This document shows, piece after piece, positions 24,117 to 32,337 of a stretch of 43,732 nt of DNA. Source of the stretch: Candidatus Kuenenia stuttgartensis (GTDB taxonomy: Bacteria > Planctomycetota > Planctomycetia > Planctomycetales > Planctomycetaceae); NCBI GenBank assembly GCA_945904015.1, contig CAMDPK010000049.1, positions 1-43,732 of the forward strand, in the 5' to 3' direction. The notes under the pieces were generated by a model. The model did not search any database. It was not told where the DNA came from and saw only the letters and a program-made list of their open reading frames with translations. Positions within the stretch are counted from its first letter, which is position 1. Each line of letters begins with the position of its first letter. A program made the translations under genes and the position numbers.

Positions 24117-25058
24117 ATGAAGAAATCGCTCCCGAAGCTTGGATTTCCAGAACCGACACATTCCGAGGAAATTCTGCGGCATATCGTTGGTATTCAAGTG
24201 CCGATCGACCTCTCGAAATCCCACCGTGAGTCGAGCGGACGCATGGCTGACGCTGAGATTGCTACCGGCATTGTCGTTTCGATCTTCGAGCAATGGTTTC
24301 TCATAAGTGCAGGGCATCTCGTGAATGACCTTCACAGAAGACACCAACTCGGCGATCGAATCCTGACGTGTCGCCTGATTACCTTGGCGAATTCAGAGAG
24401 CGACGTTCCGCCGATCCAATTCGGACTATTTGATCCTGAATCCCCGACATTTCTGAATGCTGACCTGATCGCGTTGGCAATCGATAAGGACGGCTTGGAT
24501 TGTCTCGTCGTTCCTGTCACCAATGGCCTGCGTGATCTTCTTGAGCTTCGGGGCATCCAAGCGCTTCATGAATCGACCTGGAGACAACCGCCGACTCGTC
24601 CCGATATCCATTATCTTGCCGGGGTTTCTTCTTCATTGGCCCAGATTGATGAAGAGACAAATGCAGGCCAGGTCACTGTCGGGATGCGACTTATTGCACC
24701 GATCGTTCCCATTTATCCGACCAACGAGCCCCCAGCAAAACTCATAAAGCCGATTGAGCGTCTCTTCTTTCTTCTCCCGAAAGTCAGCGGACATTCCGAC
24801 GGTAAGCCGAGGCAGTTCGATCATCCAGGGGGTATGAGCGGCGGACCAATTATCGCTGCGTGCGTCACTAACGAAAATGTAATGCAATTATGTCTTATCG
24901 GCATTCAAAGCAGTTGGGACGAAGGCACACGCGTGATCGCGGCAACTCCGTGGCCGCTGGTCGTTCATGTCGTCGAGAAAATGATCGAAATGTGGAAGAA
25001 CTCCTTTGAGTCCATTCCGACGCTCTCCCCAACAGCCATCAGTGTTGAGTTACCCTGA
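24117..25058 (+). CDS. Chymotrypsin-fold protease-like protein
   Basis: A 313-aa protein without an obvious signal peptide. A trypsin-like triad is visible in order: His67 in ISAGHL, Asp116 in LNADLIALAI, and Ser241 in HPGGMSGGP. The spacing and the GxSGGP motif fit a chymotrypsin-fold serine protease, although overall similarity to known families is low. Base composition and codon use are less GC-rich than in neighbours (gat, att, aat codons frequent), which suggests recent transfer. No partner gene is evident; the HepT/MntA pair lies upstream across a REPIN. Substrate and location are unknown; the lack of a signal peptide points to the cytoplasm. Confidence 0.7.
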   Translation: MKKSLPKLGFPEPTHSEEILRHIVGIQVPIDLSKSHRESSGRMADAEIATGIVVSIFEQWFLISAGHLVNDLHRRHQLGDRILTCRLITLANSESDVPPIQFGLFDPESPTFLNADLIALAIDKDGLDCLVVPVTNGLRDLLELRGIQALHESTWRQPPTRPDIHYLAGVSSSLAQIDEETNAGQVTVGMRLIAPIVPIYPTNEPPAKLIKPIERLFFLLPKVSGHSDGKPRQFDHPGGMSGGPIIAACVTNENVMQLCLIGIQSSWDEGTRVIAATPWPLVVHVVEKMIEMWKNSFESIPTLSPTAISVELP

Positions 25059-25072
25059 TCGAGAGGTACTCC

Positions 25073-25795
25073 ATGCGCTCGCAGTCTTTCCTAGCGATGT
25101 TCTGCCTTCTGATTTCCCTGTCTGCGGCGCGGGCCGATGAGCCGGCGGGACAACCGGCGGATCAGGAAGAGGCGATTTGCAAAGGCTTGGGCTTTGTCGA
25201 AACGAAGTCGATGACTTGGCTGCGCGAGCGGAAATGCGCGTCCTGCCATCATGTGAGGTTGATGATTTGGGTGGATCGCGAGGCTCGGCAGCGCGGGTTC
25301 AAGGTCGATGAGCCGGGCTTGAAAGAGGCGACGGACTTTTTGCTCGCGGCGGAGAATCGCGGTGCCATCATCCCGAAACCGGGCGACCCCGAACGGGCGG
25401 GCAACGGGTATTCGCTGATGGCTCTCTTTACGATCCTCAGCTTCCGCGATGTCGGCCAGGGGCCGGAACCAGCCGCTCAAGAGGTTATGAAAGTCGCGGC
25501 GGAGCACTTGGTGTCCAAGCAGCAAGCCGACGGCTCGTGGATGCCGTTCTTGGGCAACCCGCCGTTCCGCAACCCGGAGGAAGTCTCCACACTGTTGGCC
25601 GCGTTCGGCCTCGTCGCCGAGCCGCGAGTGGGGATCGACGTCGCACCCTCGGCGACGAAGATGCGAGAATGGCTCAAGAGCAATTCCAAAGACGAAGGTT
25701 CGCAGGCGCGGTCCCTGCGCATCCTGATCGACCACGAACGCCAGACCAATGTCGAGCTGCTGCCACAACTCACGAACGGTACAGGCTCCAACTAA
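25073..25795 (+). CDS. Secreted protein with CxxCH motif and cyclase-like repeats
   Basis: A 240-aa protein with a signal peptide (about residues 1-21, ending SAARA). A heme-c type motif CASCH occurs at about residues 56-60 in RERKCASCHHVRLMIW. The remainder resembles the alpha-barrel repeats of the squalene cyclase/prenyltransferase-like group (GYSLMALFTIL, QQADGSWMPF, EVSTLLAAFGL), which planctomycetes often carry in secreted proteins. Start ATG 25073 with GAGAGG upstream. Probably a periplasmic c-type heme protein; heme attachment is inferred from one motif. It is 14 nt downstream of the protease-like gene but differs in codon use, so co-origin is doubtful. Confidence 0.78.
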   Translation: MRSQSFLAMFCLLISLSAARADEPAGQPADQEEAICKGLGFVETKSMTWLRERKCASCHHVRLMIWVDREARQRGFKVDEPGLKEATDFLLAAENRGAIIPKPGDPERAGNGYSLMALFTILSFRDVGQGPEPAAQEVMKVAAEHLVSKQQADGSWMPFLGNPPFRNPEEVSTLLAAFGLVAEPRVGIDVAPSATKMREWLKSNSKDEGSQARSLRILIDHERQTNVELLPQLTNGTGSN

Positions 25796-25836
25796 GTTTC
25801 CGAACCGGATGAGACCACCTCGTCGGAGAACAAGCC

Positions 25837-26796
25837 ATGAGAGCAATCGCCTTGAGCATCGTGTTCGTTGCGTTCGGCTGGAGCATACCGCGCGAAGCGC
25901 TGAGCCAGTCCAAGAAAAAATCCGCTGCCGACAAAACGGAGCGAATTGAGAAGCTCGACACGAATGACGATGGCAAAATTGCACGCGATGAAGTGTCGGA
26001 GACGGTGTGGAAGCGGATCGCCGCTCACGACACGGATGGCGACGGCGTGTTGTCCGGCGAGGAACTCGATTCGTTGAAAGGAAAGACGAGCGAAACTCGG
26101 CGGCCGGGTGGTGCGACATCGGCCTTTGAGGTCCGCGAGTTTCAAGCGTCGAACAAGCAGACGTTGAGATACAGCCTCTTCACACCGAAAAACTTCGCTG
26201 CCGGTGAGAAGCTGCCGCTGGTGCTCTGTCTTCACGGAGCCGGTGGCAACACCGAGGCCGCCAAAGTTTTGGCCGCGCCCGAACAGCAGCGAAAGCATCC
26301 GTGCTTCATCGTGGCACCGGCTTGCGAAGCGAAGCAGAGCCGCTGGGTGATCGGCACGTTTCGGAACAAACCGGATCAGCGAGCGGTCGAACCGGAATTG
26401 ATGGAAGCCCTCGACGCGCTGCTGCGCGATGCAGCAATTGATCCCGACCGCGTCTATCTCACAGGCCAGTCGATGGGCGGCCTGGGAACTTGGGGCTTGA
26501 TCGTCGCTCATCCCGATCGCTTCGCCGCCGCCGTTCCCGTGTGCGGAGCTTGGGAACCCAGCGACGCGGCGAAGATCGCCAAGGTGCCGGTGTGGGCGTT
26601 TCACGGAGCCAAAGACCCGACCGTGCCGGTGGACGGTTCGCGGCGCATGATCGAAGCAATGAAGGCGGCGGGCGGCTCGCCGCGCTACACCGAGTACCCC
26701 GACATCGGACACGGAAGCTGGGGTGCCGCGTATGCGACGACGGAAATGTGGGACTGGATGTTCCAACAACGACGACCACGCGCCTCCAACAAGTGA
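25837..26796 (+). CDS. Secreted EF-hand alpha/beta-hydrolase (esterase)
   Basis: A 319-aa protein: signal peptide (about 1-24), two EF-hand calcium sites (DTNDDGKIARDE and DTDGDGVLSGEE, about residues 41-76), then an alpha/beta-hydrolase of the polyhydroxybutyrate depolymerase/feruloyl-esterase-like group. The oxyanion segment LCLHGAGGN, nucleophile elbow GQSMGG (Ser near 211), acid in HGAKDPTVPV and His in DIGHGSWG are all present. It probably hydrolyses esters of extracellular polymers. Start ATG 25837 with GGAG upstream. EF-hands joined to hydrolases are common in planctomycete secreted enzymes. Confidence 0.88.
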   Translation: MRAIALSIVFVAFGWSIPREALSQSKKKSAADKTERIEKLDTNDDGKIARDEVSETVWKRIAAHDTDGDGVLSGEELDSLKGKTSETRRPGGATSAFEVREFQASNKQTLRYSLFTPKNFAAGEKLPLVLCLHGAGGNTEAAKVLAAPEQQRKHPCFIVAPACEAKQSRWVIGTFRNKPDQRAVEPELMEALDALLRDAAIDPDRVYLTGQSMGGLGTWGLIVAHPDRFAAAVPVCGAWEPSDAAKIAKVPVWAFHGAKDPTVPVDGSRRMIEAMKAAGGSPRYTEYPDIGHGSWGAAYATTEMWDWMFQQRRPRASNK

Positions 26797-26877
26797 TCCA
26801 CATGGAACCGTTCACGCCTGATGGCGAGTTCTTGCTGACCGGATATCGAGAGTCTCAGCGGATGATCGTTGGAACAA

Positions 26878-27156
26878 ATGGCTGAATGGTTCGTTTACAT
26901 TCTGCGGTGCGCGGACGACACGCTCTACACCGGGATCACCAACGACTTGATCCGACGATGCCAGCAGCACAACGCCAGGACTGCATCTCGTTACACACGC
27001 AGCCGTCTTCCCGTTGTCTTGGTCTACCAAGAATCGCAAGCCAGCCGAAGTCTGGCTCTGAAACGCGAAGTGGCGATCAAAGTTCTGTCTCGTCAGCAAA
27101 AGAAGTTGCTGATTCAAACACAACGCTCGTCTGTGGCTCCTCCCAAAACTCGTTGA
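26878..27156 (+). CDS. GIY-YIG nuclease-domain protein
   Basis: A 92-aa stand-alone GIY-YIG protein of the YhbQ/UPF0213-like group: VYILRCADDTLYTGITNDL at the N-terminus (the GIY-YIG strands appear as VYI and YTG), an Arg in LIRRCQQHN, and a Glu in LALKREVAIK near residue 64. Such proteins are small endonuclease folds of unclear duty. ATG 26878 is chosen over the upstream TTG at 26869; GGAA lies only a few nt away. Converges on the cupin gene with a 6-nt gap. Confidence 0.85.
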   Translation: MAEWFVYILRCADDTLYTGITNDLIRRCQQHNARTASRYTRSRLPVVLVYQESQASRSLALKREVAIKVLSRQQKKLLIQTQRSSVAPPKTR

Positions 27157-27162
27157 ACTCCT

Positions 27163-27510
27163 TCACCCCCCGTAATGAATCGCCAACCAAATTGTTGGCT
27201 GAGTCGAGTCGGTCCACTCCACGCGATGCCGCTGATGTGCGGGAATGTTGACGAATGATCCGGGCGACATCTCGATCGGCTCGTCGGCGTTTTCAAGGCG
27301 CAGCCGTGCCGCCCCCTTCAAGAGAACTACCCACTCGTGTTTGTCTTGGTCGAACCAGAATCCGTCTGGTGATGAATGGCCCAGCGAGACGATTCGTTCG
27401 ATGCGCAGATTGGAGTCAGCCAGGAGCGTTTGAACGATTTCTTCAGGGATCGTCGCGGGGATATCGGTGAAGAGGTTGAGCATTTGAGGACTTGATCCAT
27501 TCAGAGTCAT
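27163..27510 (-). CDS. Small cupin-domain protein
   Basis: A 115-aa single-domain cupin. Metal-binding motifs are SPDGFWFDQDKHEWVVLLKG (first motif, with Asp/His/Glu) and PAHQRHRVEWTD (second motif, with His). Related small cupins are encoded singly in many bacteria and have no settled substrate. Start GTG/ATG choice: ATG 27510 is used, but ATG 27483 (MLNLFTDIPA) fits the family start as well. It is 3 nt downstream of the DUF1080 gene's stop region on the same strand. Confidence 0.82.
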   Translation of the reverse strand: MTLNGSSPQMLNLFTDIPATIPEEIVQTLLADSNLRIERIVSLGHSSPDGFWFDQDKHEWVVLLKGAARLRLENADEPIEMSPGSFVNIPAHQRHRVEWTDSTQPTIWLAIHYGG

Positions 27511-27513
27511 TGT

Positions 27514-28149
27514 TCAATCCGGTAGCACCTTCACTCGGATTCTCCGATAGAGCACAGTGCTGTTGGGATCGTGGGCTTGGAGGGCGATCAGGCCGTGCGA
27601 GAGAACTCGGTCCTCCCAACTGTCGGGCCGTTTCGGATTCGCTGGCTCGGTGTAATCGACGGTCGTCTTGCCGTTCACTTTGAGAATGATCCGCTTGCCG
27701 GACACGAGGATGTGGTACTCAAACCACTCGTCGTCTTTGACGGGTGGCGTGTCGTGATCTTCAACAACGAGCAGGCTTCCGGTTTTTCGTTTGTCTCCGC
27801 AGGAATTGCAAACTTGTGCCTCGTAGCCCTTCTTCAAGAACTTGCTTTGCGGCCCCGTGTGGAAGACGACGCCCCCATTGGAGCCGGGCTTCGCCAGCAC
27901 CTCGATCTTGAGCTCGAAGTTCTTGAAGTCATGCTTGTTGACCGGCCCGACGTAGGACAGCCGAGCCAGAGGCCCACCACCGGCGACGATGCAACCATCT
28001 TGCACCTTGAAGCACTCGTCATGGTCTTCGGCGTTCCAGCCATCAAGTGACTTCCCGTCGAAGATGCTTTGCCATTGGCCGTCATCTGCGTTTGAGACGG
28101 ACGCAATGATCAGGAAGGTCAAGCTCATGCAGACGGTCGCCAGTTTCAT
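27514..28149 (-). CDS. Secreted DUF1080 (3-keto-disaccharide hydrolase-like) protein
   Basis: A 211-aa protein with signal peptide (about 1-21) and one DUF1080 domain, a concanavalin-like fold: FDGKSLDGWNAE, FELKIEVLAKPGSNGGVVFH, EYHILVSGKRIILKVNGK and GLIALQAHDPNSTVLYRRIRV. Family members in planctomycetes and Bacteroidetes act on, or bind, glycosides, including 3-keto sugars made by FAD/NAD oxidoreductases. Start ATG 28149 with GGAG 6 nt upstream; the frame open to 28188 lies in the upstream gene. It follows the hydrolase gene on the same strand by 8 nt. Confidence 0.9.
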   Translation of the reverse strand: MKLATVCMSLTFLIIASVSNADDGQWQSIFDGKSLDGWNAEDHDECFKVQDGCIVAGGGPLARLSYVGPVNKHDFKNFELKIEVLAKPGSNGGVVFHTGPQSKFLKKGYEAQVCNSCGDKRKTGSLLVVEDHDTPPVKDDEWFEYHILVSGKRIILKVNGKTTVDYTEPANPKRPDSWEDRVLSHGLIALQAHDPNSTVLYRRIRVKVLPD

Positions 28150-28157
28150 CACAGCTC

Positions 28158-28970
28158 CTACTTCTTCAATTGCTCGGATTCGTCCCAAGGGCCGTCGTGC
28201 CCCGTGTTGATTGCCAGAAACAAAGCGTCGTCGGAAGAGTACCGCTTACTGACCTCTGGTTTGATGACTCGGTAATACCGTCCTCGCTCAATGATCCTCA
28301 AACCGACCGGCATGGCGAGATCAACGACCACTTCACCACATTCGCACCATGCGTGTTCGATTCGCTTGCCGACCCTTGCGCTCAAGACGGTGCCGTGGAC
28401 GAGAACCCAATCACGTTCTTTTGCCTCCGAGGCCCAGCGAATCGCTCCCGTATAACAAAGCCCTTCCCAATCCATCTCCAAGATAGCCAGTTCCTCATCA
28501 TCCGGTTCGTCTTCGCCGATGAGGCACGCTGCGAGCATCATGTCGAGCGATTCGGGGTCGGCGAGTCGGTGATCGCTCCCAACCTCGATCAGCGTGTATG
28601 CAGGCAGCCCGCTGTTTCTGACCAACTCCATCGAGTCGGCAAACGGAATCACTTCGTCGTTCTTGCTGTGCAGGATCACGGTGCTGGGCCTCACGGTCTC
28701 AGCGGCTCCAAACTTCTTCCAAGCCGGGCACAACAGGACGAGCTTGGCATCGCCACTGTCGATGTTCATCGCAACTGCGCCGCCTCGTGATGATCCCACG
28801 ACGACTTCGGGCTGGTGCTCATCGACCTCGTGTTGAGCGATTTGGACAGCTTGCTCGAAGTCGTCATCGGGCAGTTTGGGATTGATGACCTTGTGGCCGT
28901 GCTGGATCAAGTAGGACGGTTTGACGCCATCAGGGATGGATTGCCAACCGTGAAGGAAAAGGATTTGCAT
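28158..28970 (-). CDS. Alpha/beta-hydrolase fused to an unknown C-terminal domain
   Basis: A 270-aa protein. Residues 1-145 form a small alpha/beta-hydrolase of YqiA/RBBP9 type: MQILFLHGWQS, nucleophile elbow GSSRGG (Ser61), an Asp in HSKNDEVIPF and a His in VGSDHRLAD. An acidic linker (EDEPDDEEL) leads to a C-terminal domain of about 110 residues (WVLVHGTVLSARVGKRIEHAWCE, VVVDLAMPVGLRI, YYRVIKPEVSKRYS) that resembles small stand-alone hypothetical proteins but no family I can name. Start ATG 28970; the frame is open to 29141 but the added residues are not hydrolase-like. No signal peptide. Substrate unknown. Confidence 0.8.
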   Translation of the reverse strand: MQILFLHGWQSIPDGVKPSYLIQHGHKVINPKLPDDDFEQAVQIAQHEVDEHQPEVVVGSSRGGAVAMNIDSGDAKLVLLCPAWKKFGAAETVRPSTVILHSKNDEVIPFADSMELVRNSGLPAYTLIEVGSDHRLADPESLDMMLAACLIGEDEPDDEELAILEMDWEGLCYTGAIRWASEAKERDWVLVHGTVLSARVGKRIEHAWCECGEVVVDLAMPVGLRIIERGRYYRVIKPEVSKRYSSDDALFLAINTGHDGPWDESEQLKK

Positions 28971-29117
28971 GGGTCCGACTCGGCTCAAGAACGTGAGACT
29001 GCCGCCGACTTTTGCCACCAGTTGGCGCAGCGTAGGATAGCCCAACATCGCAGAAAAGCAGCCAGACGGTGGCCCACGAGTGGGAAGCAAAGCGATCAGG
29101 AAGGAACCGCAATTCGC

Positions 29118-29810
29118 ATGAGTCCTGAAAACGGCAATCAACCGTTCCTCCCTGGCCCCACGGCCAACACTGTTCGGTCAACCGACGGCAAAGTTCTGAC
29201 GGCTCCGAAGGGTTGGATTCTGCTCCCGCCCGGAGACGCCGCTCTCACTCGTCGTGTGAAGGCTGCTGGCGATCATTGGGTCGTGCAGGAAAAGAAGGGC
29301 CGCAAAACCTTTTCCAAAGGAGTGTGGGCATCGGCTGCCACCATTGATCGAATTCGGGGTGAACTCGAAACCGAGCGATCCACAGAACAGTTCGCCAAAC
29401 GGAAAGAGTCGGCTGCTCAACGACGTGAAAAGGTCCAAGCCGAATACGTCGAGGACTTCTTTGGTGCGGTGGTGACGTATCTGGCCTTCCATCCAAACTA
29501 CACCGAGCTTGCCAACCGTCTGGCACGAGCCGTGTCCGATCACGCCACTCCTGTCGGAAGCGGAACTGTGGCGAGAACCAAACGGATTCCCGTCGAGCAA
29601 CGAGCCGAGGCCGCTGTCATTGCGTGGATGCGGCACCAAACAACGGCCTACGATTCGATGCCGATCGCTCGGATCAAAGGCCAGCGGCGAGAGGTTCGGC
29701 GACTGCTGGCCCAGCGATCCAAAGAGTTGCTGTCGTGCTATCGTCGTGGAGACTCGATTACTGAAGCGTGCCCGCTGAAAAAAGCGTTGGGCAATCCTTC
29801 TCGTTCATAG
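29118..29810 (+). CDS. DUF2293 domain protein
   Basis: A 230-aa protein. The N-terminal part has GWILLPPGDAALTRRVKAAG and KKGRKTFSKGVWA; the C-terminal part has LAFHPNYTELANRLARAVSD, VGSGTVARTKRIPVEQRAEA, WMRHQTTAYDSM and IKGQRREVRRLLAQRS. I recognise this as the bacterial DUF2293 type, widely distributed and without known function; the basic, helical C-terminus suggests nucleic-acid contact. Start ATG 29118 is chosen because upstream codons of the same frame (open to 28815) overlap the hydrolase gene on the other strand. It is followed after 9 nt by a small gene on the same strand. Confidence 0.82.
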   Translation: MSPENGNQPFLPGPTANTVRSTDGKVLTAPKGWILLPPGDAALTRRVKAAGDHWVVQEKKGRKTFSKGVWASAATIDRIRGELETERSTEQFAKRKESAAQRREKVQAEYVEDFFGAVVTYLAFHPNYTELANRLARAVSDHATPVGSGTVARTKRIPVEQRAEAAVIAWMRHQTTAYDSMPIARIKGQRREVRRLLAQRSKELLSCYRRGDSITEACPLKKALGNPSRS

Positions 29811-29819
29811 CGGCGCAAC

Positions 29820-30089
29820 ATGGCTGATCCCAAGAATGCGAAACTGTTCGTGAACCTTGGAGCTTCTCAGGCTCGTCGTCGCTTGAAAGGGTTCGGCCAC
29901 GGTGTCCGCAAGGTGGAGACTGCCGGGAACAATCAAGCGGTCATAATCCACACGGCCACGGGACAACATCTTCGCCAGCTTGAAGCCAAGTTTACGGACG
30001 TGGGCTTCGCTGAAACGGAGATTGAGCTCAGTAAGCCGGCTGATTTGATGGAAGTGACGGAGGCTTTGAATGGCATCGAGTCTGCCTAA
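29820..30089 (+). CDS. Small hypothetical protein
   Basis: An 89-aa protein of mixed alpha/beta character, basic at its N-terminus (NLGASQARRRLKGFGHGVRKVE) and acidic at its C-terminus. The run ATGQHLRQLEAKFTDVGF may be a helix. I recognise no family. The short gap after the DUF2293 gene suggests co-transcription. The ribosome binding site is weak. Confidence 0.6.
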   Translation: MADPKNAKLFVNLGASQARRRLKGFGHGVRKVETAGNNQAVIIHTATGQHLRQLEAKFTDVGFAETEIELSKPADLMEVTEALNGIESA

Positions 30090-30205
30090 TGTCACGCACG
30101 TCGGTAACGGCGACGGAGATTCGTGCCTGCTCTACAATCGGCCGTAAGTCCGTCGCTGGTGGCGATCTTGTCGCGAACAATTTGCCTCAATGGGAACCCA
30201 GAAAC

Positions 30206-31327
30206 ATGAGTCGATTTCTCTTCGTTGCCGTGTTGAGTTTAGTCTCGGTGATGTCGTTGGCGGTCGCAGACGACGTGCGGTTGCCGCGCAGTTCACCGGA
30301 GTCGCAGGGTGTTTCCTCGAAGGCCATCCGCGAGTTCGTGGAGACGGCGAATCAGAAGATCGACACGCTGCACAGCGTCATGCTGGTGCGGCATGGGCAC
30401 GTCATCGCGGAAGGTTGGTGGAAGCCCGAATCAGCCGACAAGCCACATGTCCTGCATTCGCTCAGCAAGAGTTTTTGCTCAACGGCGGTGGGACTGGCCG
30501 TCTCGGACGGGAAGCTGAGCATCGACGACCCGGTGCTGAAGTTCTTCCCGGACGATGCACCAGAAAAGCCGTCGGACAAGCTGAAGCAGATGCGCGTCCG
30601 CGATCTGCTGACGATGTCCACCGGGCATGAGGCCGAGCCGAAGTTCACGGCTGATGATCCGTGGGTGAAGACGTTTCTGGCGCATCCGGTGCCGCATAAA
30701 CCGGGAGCTCACTTTCAATACAACTCACCCGCGACTTACATGCAGTCAGCCATCGTGCAGAAGGTCACAGGGCAAACGGTGCTGGAGTTCTTGAAACCGC
30801 GATTGTTTGAGCCGCTCGGCATTGAAAACCCAACCTGGATGAGCAGCCCGCAAGGGATCTCGACCGGCGGTTGGGGCTTGATGCTGCGCACCGAGGACAT
30901 CGCCAAGTTTGGGCAGCTCTACTTGCAGAAGGGGAAGTGGAACGGCAAGCAACTCGTGCCCGCGTCTTGGGTGGAGCAAGCGACCGCGAAACAAGTCTCC
31001 AACGGTAGCGACCCCGCTCGCGATTGGGATCAAGGTTACGGCTTTCAGTTCTGGCGCTGCCGTCACGGAGCCTACCGCGGCGACGGAGCCTTCGGGCAAT
31101 TCTGCATCGTGCTTCCGGAACAAGACGCGGTCATCACCATCACCGCCGACACGAAAGACATGCAGGCCGAACTCAACGTCGTTTGGGACAAACTCCTCCC
31201 CGCGTTCTACGCCGCCGCGTTGCTGGCCAACGCCGACGAAGAAGGCCGCCTCAAAGCGACGCTCGCCAAACTCGCGGTCCCGGAGAGCCACACGCCCAAC
31301 ACGCTCAAACTGCCGGGGACTCGGTGA
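30206..31327 (+). CDS. Secreted serine hydrolase (class C beta-lactamase-like)
   Basis: A 373-aa protein with signal peptide (about 1-22) and a beta-lactamase/penicillin-binding-protein fold. The SxxK motif is SLSK at 85-88 (VLHSLSKSFCS), the YxN motif is in FQYNSPATYM, and the third motif region is CRHGAYRGDGAFGQ. The group includes esterases, D-amino-peptidases and carboxypeptidases; a beta-lactam target is not implied. Start ATG 30206 because it begins the signal peptide; the frame is open to 30089. Directly after the stop the same frame continues for 56 codons (see 31328-31498). Confidence 0.88.
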   Translation: MSRFLFVAVLSLVSVMSLAVADDVRLPRSSPESQGVSSKAIREFVETANQKIDTLHSVMLVRHGHVIAEGWWKPESADKPHVLHSLSKSFCSTAVGLAVSDGKLSIDDPVLKFFPDDAPEKPSDKLKQMRVRDLLTMSTGHEAEPKFTADDPWVKTFLAHPVPHKPGAHFQYNSPATYMQSAIVQKVTGQTVLEFLKPRLFEPLGIENPTWMSSPQGISTGGWGLMLRTEDIAKFGQLYLQKGKWNGKQLVPASWVEQATAKQVSNGSDPARDWDQGYGFQFWRCRHGAYRGDGAFGQFCIVLPEQDAVITITADTKDMQAELNVVWDKLLPAFYAAALLANADEEGRLKATLAKLAVPESHTPNTLKLPGTR

Positions 31328-31498
31328 GCTAGCAACGATCTGTTGGTCGCCGAGGTCATGCGCTGCCACGAAAACCAAACTCTCACGAGTTCGGCGACTT
31401 CCCATTGCTGGGTCGGTCTTTTGTTCCGCAACCACAACGAGGGTGGCCACGAATTCCACGACGACTCCGCCTGGCAGTTCGTGAAGAAGCATCTCTGA
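31328..31498 (+). pseudogene. Possible C-terminal gene remnant, in frame after serine hydrolase stop
   Basis: After the serine hydrolase TGA the same frame stays open for 56 codons to a TGA at 31496-31498. The last part reads FRNHNEGGHEFHDDSAWQFVKKHL, which looks like a genuine protein end of the alpha/beta-hydrolase or esterase type. No start or ribosome binding site is present. It could be a decayed gene end or chance; evidence is limited to the look of the peptide. Confidence 0.3.
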
Positions 31499-31557
31499 TA
31501 CAGCGTCGGTCAGCGAGGATGCCATAACACCCGGTTGCACGGCCGACGCTCAGTCGC

Positions 31558-32031
31558 TTACTCCGCAGAGCTAATGTCTCCGAGAGTTCCGTTTGTCGCG
31601 CGAAGGTAATCGGCCGGCGCGATGAAAATTTGTAAGCCGCGGAGACCGGCAGAGATGGAGACGACATCGAAGAGTTCGATCGTTTCGTCGATGTAGACCG
31701 GATACGCCTTCTTGGCTCCGAGGACTGTGACTCCACCTCGGATGTAGCCCGTGAGCGGTTGGACTTCCTTGAGTGTCACCGGTTCGACTTTGCGGTCTCC
31801 GGTCAGCTTCGCGATGGCTTTCAAGTCCAATTGGCAATTGCCGGGAACGACGGCGAAGCAGACGCCGTTGCGATCACCGCGTGCGACGAGCGTCTTGAAG
31901 ACTTGCTCCAGCGGCAGTCCGACCTTGCGCGCGACCGTCTCGGCGGAGAGATCTTCGGGATCAACCTCGTAGCTGCGGAGTTCGTACTCAATCTTCATCG
32001 AGTCCAGCAGGCGAGCGGCGTTCGTTTTCAT
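31558..32031 (-). CDS. ybaK: YbaK-type Cys-tRNA(Pro)/Cys-tRNA(Cys) deacylase
   Basis: A 157-aa cytoplasmic editing protein of the YbaK/ProX family, which removes mischarged cysteine from tRNA(Pro). Seen: MKTNAARLLDSMKIEYELRS, PLEQVFKTLVARGD (with the conserved Lys), VPGNCQLDLKAIAKLTG, YIRGGVTVLGAKKAYPVYID and FIAPADYLRATNG at the end. Length matches the 155-160 aa of the family. Start ATG 32031. A single gene; divergent from the DUF1553 gene. Confidence 0.92.
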   Translation of the reverse strand: MKTNAARLLDSMKIEYELRSYEVDPEDLSAETVARKVGLPLEQVFKTLVARGDRNGVCFAVVPGNCQLDLKAIAKLTGDRKVEPVTLKEVQPLTGYIRGGVTVLGAKKAYPVYIDETIELFDVVSISAGLRGLQIFIAPADYLRATNGTLGDISSAE

Positions 32032-32337
32032 GGCGGCAGGTCATTTCCGCGCGGGCCGCGGCCTTGGTCGTCACGAGTGCGTGAGCGTCTCCGGGCTTGG
32101 TGTCAGCACTGCTCGTGAAGCAGGAGGACAACTCACGAGAATATCACGGAAATCCCACGCACTTGGCGAGCGTGGCGATTCGCAGGTTAGTCCAAGTCGT
32201 GGATTGCCGGGCAGATCGTCGGTTCGTTGGGAGCTGACTACAATCTCCGCATGGTGATTGCGAAACTCTTGAGGTCCGCTTGTTTCTGAAACACCAACCG
32301 ACCTTGGTGGCGGCTTCGCCGTGGTAGGAGTTGAACC
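32032..32337. other. Divergent intergenic region, no gene seen
   Basis: About 306 nt between the ybaK-like gene (-) and the DUF1549/DUF1553 gene (+). It must hold both promoters, but I see no clear sigma-70 boxes. A GGCG-GCTT-CGCC hairpin lies at 32309-32320, and GTAGGAG at 32324-32330 is the ribosome binding site for the TTG start at 32338. Confidence 0.6.
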
